A stretch of 64,000 nucleotides of DNA from JAWLCA01 sp041687395 (GTDB lineage Bacteria; Pseudomonadota; Alphaproteobacteria; Rhodobacterales; Rhodobacteraceae), in contig JAWLCA010000022.1 in assembly GCA_041687395.1 (NCBI GenBank), forward strand, positions 1 through 64,000. The letters are read 5' to 3'. Below are positions 43,227 to 51,400 of the stretch, piece after piece (position 1 is the first letter of the stretch; each line of letters begins with the position of its first letter). The notes beneath the pieces were generated by a model. That model was given only the letters and a program-made list of their open reading frames with translations. It searched no databases and was not told the DNA's origin. A program made the translations under genes and the position numbers.

Positions 43227-43646
43227 ATGCAGCTTGGTATGATCTTCGCGGTTCTACTGACGACATGGCCCCTGATGGCAAACGCACAGGGTTTGGCGCC
43301 GCTTTCCACGACGCCCGGCGATGCAGAGCGCGGGCGGGCCATCGTCACGGACCGCCAGAAGGGACTGTGCCTCCTGTGCCATTCCGGACCCTTCCCAGAG
43401 GTGATGTTCCAGGGCGACCTTGCCCCCAGCCTGGTTGGCGTCGGCGCCCGCCTGACCGCGCCAGAAATTCGCCAGCGCCTTGTCGATAGCCGCGCCCTGA
43501 ACCCCGACACGATCATGCCGCCCTATTTTGCGACAGATGGGCTCGTCCGTGTGGGCGAGCGCTGGTCGGGCACGACGATCCTGTCGGCGCAGGAGGTCGA
43601 GGATGTCACCGCCTTCCTTTCAACATTGACGGAGGAGCCCATATGA
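43227..43646 (+). CDS. soxX: Sox system cytochrome SoxX
   Basis: A signal peptide is followed by a c-type cytochrome with one haem site, LCLLCHSGPFPEVMFQG, and the SoxX-typical LAPSLVGVGARLTAPEIRQRLVDSRALNPDTIMPPYF, read in pieces over residues 65-105; the Met in TIMPPYF is the likely axial ligand. SoxX pairs with SoxA to attach thiosulfate to the SoxY carrier. The length is 139 residues. The stop overlaps the soxY start by four bases. Confidence 0.92.
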   Translation: MQLGMIFAVLLTTWPLMANAQGLAPLSTTPGDAERGRAIVTDRQKGLCLLCHSGPFPEVMFQGDLAPSLVGVGARLTAPEIRQRLVDSRALNPDTIMPPYFATDGLVRVGERWSGTTILSAQEVEDVTAFLSTLTEEPI

Positions 43647-44089
43647 CGCTGTCCCGCCGTTCGGCGCTGGTCCTAGGCCTCGGCGCGCCCTTGCTGCTGG
43701 TCACCCGCCCGGCTTCGGCCTCACCCGAGACCATGGCGGAAGCCATCCGCGACTTTACCGGCGGGGCGGAGCCTGCCGAAGGGCGGGTGACCTTGGAAAT
43801 CCCGCTTCTGGTTGAAAACGGCAACAGCGTGCCGATGTCGATCACGGTCGACAGTTCGATGACGGCCGAGGATCATGTGGCCGAGATTGCCGTCTTCAAC
43901 GAGCGCAACCCATTACCTGACGTCGTCCGTTTTCGGCCAACGCCGGCACTGGGACAGGCCGTGTTCCAGACACGGATACGGCTGGGCGATACACAAAAGA
44001 TCACTGCGATCGCACGGATGAGCGATGGCAGTCTCTGGTCGGCGGCCATGACCGTGATCGTCACCGCGCCCGCCTGCGTGGAGAGTTGA
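43643..44089 (+). CDS. soxY: Sulfur-carrier protein SoxY with an atypical carboxy end
   Basis: The protein has a Tat-like signal (SRRSALVLGLGAPLLLV) and the SoxY fold, with LEIPLLVENGNSVPMSITVDS and FNERNPLPDVVRFRPTP. Canonical SoxY ends in GGCGG, the flexible arm whose Cys carries the sulfur substrate. Here the end is VTAPACVES: one Cys is present, four residues from the end, but the glycines are missing. Other frames at this point do not give GGCGG, so a simple frameshift is not the reason. The gene sits between soxX and soxZ, so a carrier role is still likely, perhaps with different partners. Confidence 0.88.
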   Translation: MTLSRRSALVLGLGAPLLLVTRPASASPETMAEAIRDFTGGAEPAEGRVTLEIPLLVENGNSVPMSITVDSSMTAEDHVAEIAVFNERNPLPDVVRFRPTPALGQAVFQTRIRLGDTQKITAIARMSDGSLWSAAMTVIVTAPACVES

Positions 44090-44090
44090 G

Positions 44091-44411
44091 ATGTCGGAAG
44101 CACTCGTCAGCATTCCCGCCACCGCCGCGGCGGGCGAAGTTATCGAGATCAAGATCCTGATTTCGCACCCGATGGAAACCGGCTTCCGTCCACGGGCAGA
44201 CGGAAGCCTCGTGCCGCGCGACATCGTCACCAGTCTTCGCTGCGTCTATCATGGTGCGACGGTGTTGGAAGTCGATCTGTATCCGGCCATCGCTGCCAAT
44301 CCGTTCTTCGTCTTTCCACTCCGCGCCGAGCGAAGCGGTGAGATCGTGCTGGAATGGACGGACTGGCAAGGCGAGGTGCACCGCCAGAGCGGGCAGATCA
44401 CCGTCGGATGA
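44091..44411 (+). CDS. soxZ: Sulfur-carrier partner SoxZ
   Basis: This 106-residue beta-sandwich protein has EVIEIKILISHPMETGFRPRADGS and FFVFPLRAERSGEIVLEWTDWQGE, both standard for SoxZ. It has no signal peptide and is expected to cross the membrane in complex with SoxY through the Tat route. It starts one base after the soxY stop and its own stop overlaps soxA. Confidence 0.93.
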   Translation: MSEALVSIPATAAAGEVIEIKILISHPMETGFRPRADGSLVPRDIVTSLRCVYHGATVLEVDLYPAIAANPFFVFPLRAERSGEIVLEWTDWQGEVHRQSGQITVG

Positions 44412-45163
44412 GGGCGCTTCTGGCAGCGCTGTCCCTGGGCGCCGCTGCGGCCGGCGCAGGCGCGGAAGATCGCCGTTCGGGCTTCGACTACATGAGCCCG
44501 CAGACGCAGGCGATGCAGGCCGACGACACGGCAAACCCCGGGATGCTTGCCGTGCTCGAAGGTCGGCGCTTGTGGGATGCGCCGACGGGCAGTTCTGAGC
44601 GCTCCTGCTCCGACTGCCACGGCGTCCCCGAGGACATGCGTGGCGTCTCGGCCCGTTATCCCGCGTGGGACGAAATCTCCGGCGGTGCCACCGATCTCGC
44701 CGGCCGGATAAACCTGTGCCGGAGCCGGCATCAGGACGCACCAGCGCTCGCGTACGAGGGGCCGGAGTTGCTGGCCCTGACGACACTGATCGGGCTCCAG
44801 TCACGCGGCATGCCGATCGCGCCTGACCCCGATGCGCGCCTTGATACCTGGCGTGCTCGGGGCGACGCGCTCTATCGGCAACGGATCGGCCAACTCAATC
44901 TCTCCTGCGCCAACTGCCATGATGACAACGCGGGCAGACGGCTCGCCAGCGCGCCGATCCCGCAGGCCCACCCCATCGGTTACCCGATCTACCGGCTGGA
45001 GTGGCAGGGTATGGGGTCGCTCCATCGGCGGTTCCGAAACTGCATGACGGGTGTGCGCAGCACGCCTGCCGACCTTGGATCGGAAGAGTTCATCGCCCTG
45101 GAAGCCTACCTGATGAAGCGCGCGGCCGGCATGACCGTGGAAACCCCGGCGGTCCGGCCTTGA
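44408..45163 (+). CDS. soxA: Sox system dihaem cytochrome SoxA
   Basis: A signal peptide is followed by two haem sites, CSDCH (C67-H71) and CANCH (C167-H171). INLCRSRHQD (C104) supplies the Cys axial ligand of the first haem, and FRNCMTGVR (C212) is the active-site Cys that carries a persulfide in SoxA. The protein of 251 residues is of normal length. It shares ATGA with soxZ and is the last gene of the set. soxB, soxC and soxD, needed for complete thiosulfate oxidation, are not in the window; the cyclic glucan synthase gene follows in the opposite direction. Confidence 0.93.
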   Translation: MRALLAALSLGAAAAGAGAEDRRSGFDYMSPQTQAMQADDTANPGMLAVLEGRRLWDAPTGSSERSCSDCHGVPEDMRGVSARYPAWDEISGGATDLAGRINLCRSRHQDAPALAYEGPELLALTTLIGLQSRGMPIAPDPDARLDTWRARGDALYRQRIGQLNLSCANCHDDNAGRRLASAPIPQAHPIGYPIYRLEWQGMGSLHRRFRNCMTGVRSTPADLGSEEFIALEAYLMKRAAGMTVETPAVRP

Positions 45164-45291
45164 AGTCCCGTCGGGCGGCCGTGGTCAGTGCGGCATAGCC
45201 GTCGCTGCCGAGCCATGCTCCGCGCGCAACTACGAGCTGCGAGCATCACGGTGCTTTGGTCGCACCTTTCTGGCGACGATGGAACTGTTCC

Positions 45292-45307
45292 CGCCGCCTA
45301 AGCGGCG
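45292..45307. other. Short hairpin between soxA and the convergent glucan synthase gene
   Basis: CGCCGC and GCGGCG flank a four-base CTAA loop. It lies in the 284-base gap between two convergent genes, where a terminator is expected, but neither side is followed by a T run. No other feature was seen in this gap. Confidence 0.3.
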
Positions 45308-45447
45308 TCGAGACGCAGATGGAATGCATCGACTGGCCGGGCCAGCGCCTTTCGACTCGCAATGTGAATCCGTTCTCGCCCGAGAGCCGGAACCATACCA
45401 CTTTTCAGTTGAAAGGAGCACAGGCGCGCTGCTCCTTGAACCATCAC

Positions 45448-48400
45448 TCACCGCATGGCGATCAGCAATTCCTGAGCACCTTCGGACAGTGGCAGCCTGA
45501 GTTGCCCGTCCGTGGGCGTAAGGATCGTGCCGTTCAGGGTTGCCGAAAGGACCCCGTGCCCGGTTGCTCCGGCATTCTCGATGATGATCGTCAGATGTGT
45601 GTTCTCGATGGTAACCGTAGCTCTGACCTGGGGCCAGTCCTTCGGGAGACAGGGTTTCAGAATGAGGTCCGCGCCGGCGCGGGTAAGCCCGAGAAGGCCC
45701 TCGATCCCGGCGCGGTACATCCAGGCGGCCGACCCTGTGTACCAGGTCCAGCCGCCGCGTCCGGCATGGGGCGGGGTGGAATAGACGTCCGCGGCGACCA
45801 CATAGGGTTCCACCTTGTAGCGGGCCGTATCGGCCGGGGTGAGCGCATGATTGACAGGATTGAGCATCGCGAACAGCACACCTGCGGCATCGCCGTCGCC
45901 CAGCCTTGCGTAGGCCAGGATCGCCCACATCGCCGCATGGCTGTACTGCCCGCCGTTCTCGCGCAGGCCGGGCGGATAGCCCTTTATATAGCCGGGATCC
46001 TGCGCAGAGGCGTCGAAGGGCGGCGCGAACAGCAGCGCAAGTCCGGGGTCGGGACGGATCAGATGCTCCGCCATCGAGGCCATGGCCCTGGCCGCTCGGG
46101 CCGGCTCGGCCGCGCCTGAAAGCACGGCCCAGGATTGTGCGATGCTGTCGATCCGGCATTCATCCGATGTGGCAGAGCCCAGAAGGGCGCCATCGTCATA
46201 GGTGCCGCGCCGATACCAGTCGCCGTCCCAGCCGTCACGCTCGATGGCGCGTGTGACCTCAGCTGCATGACGCCGCCAGCGGCTTGCGCGGACCGGGTCG
46301 CGGGTGTCGGCAAGCGGAGCCATCGCGTCGATCGTTGCGATCAGCAGCCAGCCCAACCAGACCGAGGTGCCGCGCCCGTCCTCGCCCACGCGGTTCATGC
46401 CGTCGTTCCAGTCGCCGGTGCCGATAAGGGGCATGCCATTCTCGCCCGTCAGCTCGATGGCCTGGTCGAGGCCACGGGCGCAGTGTTCGAACAAGCTTGC
46501 TTCTTCGGGCGAGACGGTTGGCAGGAAGAAATCGTCATGTGCGCCGGGGGGCACGGTGGGGCCTTCGAGAAACGGCACCATTTCGTCAAGCACGGCCGCA
46601 TCGCCCGAGACCGCGACATAATGCGCGACCGCATGGCCCAGCCAGACCCGGTCGTCCGAGATGCGGGTCCGGACGCCTTGCCCCGAATGCGGCAGCCACC
46701 AGTGCTGCACATCCCCTTCAGGGAACTGCCTTGATGCGGCGCGCAGCAAGTGCGCGCGTGTCATCGCGGGCCGCAGCGCCGCCAGGGCCATCCCGTCCTG
46801 CAACTGATCGCGGAACCCATAAGCCCCACTTGCCTGATAGAACCCCGCACGCGCCCAGATCCGGCACGCGATGGTCTGATAGAGCAGCCAGCCGTTCAGC
46901 ATGATGTTCATCGCCCGGTCGGGTGTTTCCACTTGAACCGTGCCCAGCAGATCGGCCCAGTGCCGTTTCACGGTATCGAGCGTGGCCGAAGGGTCGGTGT
47001 CGCGGTGTCGCTGGATGAGTGCGCGCGCAGCATCCTCCGACTGTGCCTGTCCCAGCAGGAACAGAACCTCCACCGTCGCACCGGGGGCCAGTGTCAGGTG
47101 CCGTTGGAGCGCTGCGCATGAGTCGAGCGCGGGACCGGTTCGACCAGACAGCGGTGCCGCGCCGATGCCGGCAGGCGCCGCCATGCTGCCGCCGATTCCA
47201 AGAACCTCGGCTCGGTCCGCGCTGAAGCTCGTGGTTTCTGCGCCCAGATCGGCAAAGGCAACGCGGCCCGGAAAGGCGGTCGAGAACGGATTGCGGGCCA
47301 GGATCGCGCCGGTTTCGGCCTCGCAGCTGGTGACGACATGGCGCAGGGTTGCACCGCGCGCTTGCCCCAGAACCCATTCGGCATAGGCAGTGACCGACAG
47401 GCGCCGCGCGCGACCCGAGGTGTTGCGCAGGGTCAGGAGTGATATCCGGATCGGGTCATCCAGAGGCACGAACTGAACCATTACCGCGTCGATGCCGTGG
47501 GCGCTGTGGTCAAACCGGCTGTAGCCGAAACCGTGGCGTGCAACGTATAGCCCGCTGTCGCGGATCGGCAGCGCGGTCGGCGTCCATGTCTGGCCGGTGT
47601 CAAGGTCGTGCAGCCAGATCGCCTCGCCCGCCGGATCGGTGACGGGGTCGTTCGACCACGGCGTCAACTGGTTCTCTCGGCTGTTCTCGGACCAGACATG
47701 GCCGCTGCCCATGGCCGACACCTGAAAGCCGAAGCCGTGGTTGGAGATAACGTTGATCCACGGGGCGGGCGTGGTTTGCCCGTCGCGCAGAACAATGACG
47801 TATTCGCGCCCATCCTCGGCGAACCCGCCGGTGCCATTGAAGTACTCCAATGTCGAGGTGTCGAAGGTGTCAGGCTTTTTCTGAGACGCAGGGGGCGACG
47901 GCAGGGAGGCGAGGCGCGCTGGAACCTTCGGAGCGGCCGCCAAGGTAAGCGCGTCAAGCTGCTGGCCGATGCTGCCCCGGCTGCCGAGCAAGACGACGCT
48001 TGCCACGGCATGCAGCAGCGCCTTTGCTTCGGGCGTGATCAGATCGCTGCGGAGAACGTGCACAATGCCGTCGGGTCTTCCCGCAGGTGCATCCGTCCGC
48101 GGAAGCGATCCCGCCGTGCGGACCGCGGTCTCGATCATCGTCTGAAGATCCTGCACGTAAGAAGCCGCGCGATCGTTCAGGATCACCACATCGAAGGCAA
48201 ACTGCCGCATTCGCAGATATTCGTGTGCAGCCAGCACCTCGAGGAGCCGGGGCGCATCTTCTGCATCCTCGATCCGGAACAGCAGGATCGGCAGGTCCCC
48301 CGAAACCCCGTACGGCCAGAGCGCCGACTGCGGGCCCATCCCCGAAATGATCGTGGAGGCGGGTGCGCGCAGGCGCGCATCGGCACGGATCAGCACCCCC

Positions 48401-51400
48401 CCCAGACGCTGGAAATCCGCGGCAGCGGATGGTGCGATGCCAAGGTGGCGCAGTTGGACCTGCGCCTGCGTCCAGGAGAGCGTCTCTGCGCGGTCAAAGG
48501 CGGACGGATCACGGTGCCGGTCCACGAGGTCCAGAAGTTTGTCGGGGTCGTCGGCAACCATGGTCCAGAATGTCACGCACGCCGCACCGCCGGCAGGCAC
48601 GACCACCGAGCGACGGATCGCAAACACCGGGTCAAGAACTGTGCCCGTAGTCTGCGACAGGTCTCCATCTGCCATCGCCGCCTGCCCGATGGCGCCGCCC
48701 TGCCCGATGAACCGTGCCCGATCCGTCTCGATCTGGATCGGTGCTGCCTCTTCGCCCTCGACTACCGCGATATGGGCGGCCCAGACTTCGGGGTCGCTCG
48801 GCGCTCGGCGGCGGCGCGTTGCAATCAGGACACCCAGTTCGGGCACGAAGTCGGTGACCACGAACAGCTTGGAAAAGGCCGGGTGCGCCACGTCCGCAGC
48901 CATCGGCGCAAGGACGAGTTCGGCATAGGACGTAAGATCGATCTCTCGTGGGTGGCGTCCTGTATTGGTGAGCGTCACGCGCCGCGCCTCGGCATCATCC
49001 TCGGTCGATACGACGATCTCGGTAACGCTCGTCAGGGAAGCGGCCTTGTGTGTAAAGGTCGCCTGATGCTCCGAGAAGACAGCCTCATGGCCGGCCGCGT
49101 CGGCGCCGGTCGGGCTCACCGCCGCCGACCAGACCTGGTCTGTTGCGCGGTCGCGCAGAAAGACGAATGACCCGTGCTGTGCGGTCGTTGGATCGTCGCG
49201 CCAGCGGGTCACCGCAAGGCCGCGCCAGCGGCTGAAACCGGCGCCGGTTGGGGTCAGCATCACGCCGTAGGCCCCGTTCGACAGCAGATGTGCGGTTGGC
49301 GGGGCGGTCGCCGGCGACGAAAACTGCCGCACCACGGGCGCCCGGTCCGGCTCAAGAGCCGCCACCGCGACCTCTTCGGCGCGTGGTGGCGCCTCTGACA
49401 CATCGCGCGGCACGCGCTCCTGCAGCAGCAGTTCCACGGCCATGATCATTGGTTCGGCATGGAACCGGGCACGCAGGCGGCCCTTCTGCACGGCATTAGC
49501 GATGGCGGTGATGGTCATGCCCTGATGATGCGCCATGTAGCTGCGCACGATTGCGAAATCCGACCCTGCCGGCAGGCGCGATTTGGTGTAATCGATCGCC
49601 TCGTAGAAGCCGAACCTTCCTTCTGCCCCAAGCGCGGCAAGCCTGGCGAAATTGCGCCTTGCGTCGGCAGGGGTCACCATTGCGGCCAGTCCGGTCGCAT
49701 AGGGCGAAATCACGAGGTTCTCGCTCAATCCCCTTTTCAGGCCCAGACCGGGGACGCCGAAGTTGGAGTACTGATAGGTCATCTCCAGATCGCGGGCGTT
49801 GTAGGCGGACTCCGATATCCCCCAAGGGATGCCGATGGCGGAGCCATGAGATTGCTGGCGCTGCACGATCCGGCGGTTGGTTTCCGCCAGCACGGACCCC
49901 TCAGGGGCGCGCATGACCAGCGATGGCATCAGGTATTCGAACATGCTGCCTGACCAAGAGATCAGGGCGGATCCCGCGCCCACCGGGGTAGCCGTACGGC
50001 CCAGGCGGAACCAGTGGCGGGTCTCGATATCGCCCTTGGCTATCGCGAACAGGCTCGCCAGTCGCGCCTCGGACGCCAGAAGATCGTAGCAGCTGGGATC
50101 AAGCCGGTTGCTCGTGACGGAGAACCCTATCGACAGAAGTTTCTTGTCTCGATCGAGCAGGAAGCCGAAGTCCATCCCGGCCGCAAGATCGCGGGCAAGC
50201 CGTTCGACGGCTGCAAGGCGCGGAGCAAGGCTCAGGTCGCGGTCGGCGGCATGTCCCGCGAGGCAAGTATGCACGGCTTCGATCCAGAATAGGGCCTCGG
50301 AGTCCGGGGATGCAAAGATGCGCGCGTGGGCGATTGTGGCGATGCTGAGACGCAGGAGACGGTCAAGCGGTGCCTTCGCTGACGCGGCCTTGGCCAGTTC
50401 TCCGAGCAGATGGGCGAGGTCCTTGTCTGCCTTTTCGGTCCGGAGCGCGCGTTCTGCCAGAACAATCGTATCGGACAGGCCCTCACGCCAGTCGGCCTCC
50501 GCGACCGCTGCCCGCTGCCATTCCGCACAGGCCTGGGCTACGGCGATCAGATGTCCGGCCAGATTCCCGCTGTCCACTGTCGAGACGTAGGCAGGTTCCA
50601 GCACCCGCAGATCGTCGGTGGCATGCCAGTTGAACAGATGCCCCCGGAACTGAGGCATGCGCTGCACCGTGGCCAGCGTCCTTTCCAGGCGGGCGGTTGC
50701 GTCAGCGCGTCCGATCCATCCCAGATCATGGGCTGCCGTCGTCGCCAGAAGGTAAAGCCCGATGTTCGTCGGCGACGTGCGCCGCGCCAGCGCGGGACGC
50801 GGCGTTTCCTGGAAGTTGTCGGGCGGCAGATCATTGTCGTCGGACGTCACGAATGTTTCGAAATATCGCCATGTGCTGCGGCCGATCAACCGCAACTCAA
50901 GCCTGTCGGAGTCTGTCAGGAGTGCCGTCTCGGGCGATGGTCTGGACCGGCTGACGTAGGAAGCGACAAGCGGGCTGACGAGCCAGAGGATCACGAAGGG
51001 CGCGATCAGCGGCCATACCGCCGGGTTCAGCGCAGCCGCCCCGCCCGCCATCCCGAGGCCAAGAGCGACTGCGCCAGCCATGTCCCGGTAGTACGAAAGC
51101 AGGCCGGGGCGCCTCTGTTGGGACAGCTGGGCTGCAGTGATCCATTCCAGCAGGCTGCGGCGGGAAACCAGAAGCCGCCAGACGGTGCGAAGGATGGCAT
51201 CGCACATCCGCAGCGACGCGTCGGGCAGCAAGGTGATGTCCAGTGCGATCCTTGTCGCTGCCGTCCGCACGTCTCGGGCAAGCGCCGCAAGGTGGCTGTG
51301 CGCGGTAATTCCGGCCCGGCCGGGGAGCAGGACGAAGGGCAAGGGGAGCAGATATGGCAGCGCCAGCATGACCAGCACGAGGGCCGTCCATGCGACCGCA

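Noticed and set aside
44060..44095. Idea that soxY lost its GGCGG end by a simple frameshift
   Set aside because: Neither alternative frame over the last codons gives GGCGG before a stop, so the atypical end is read as real.
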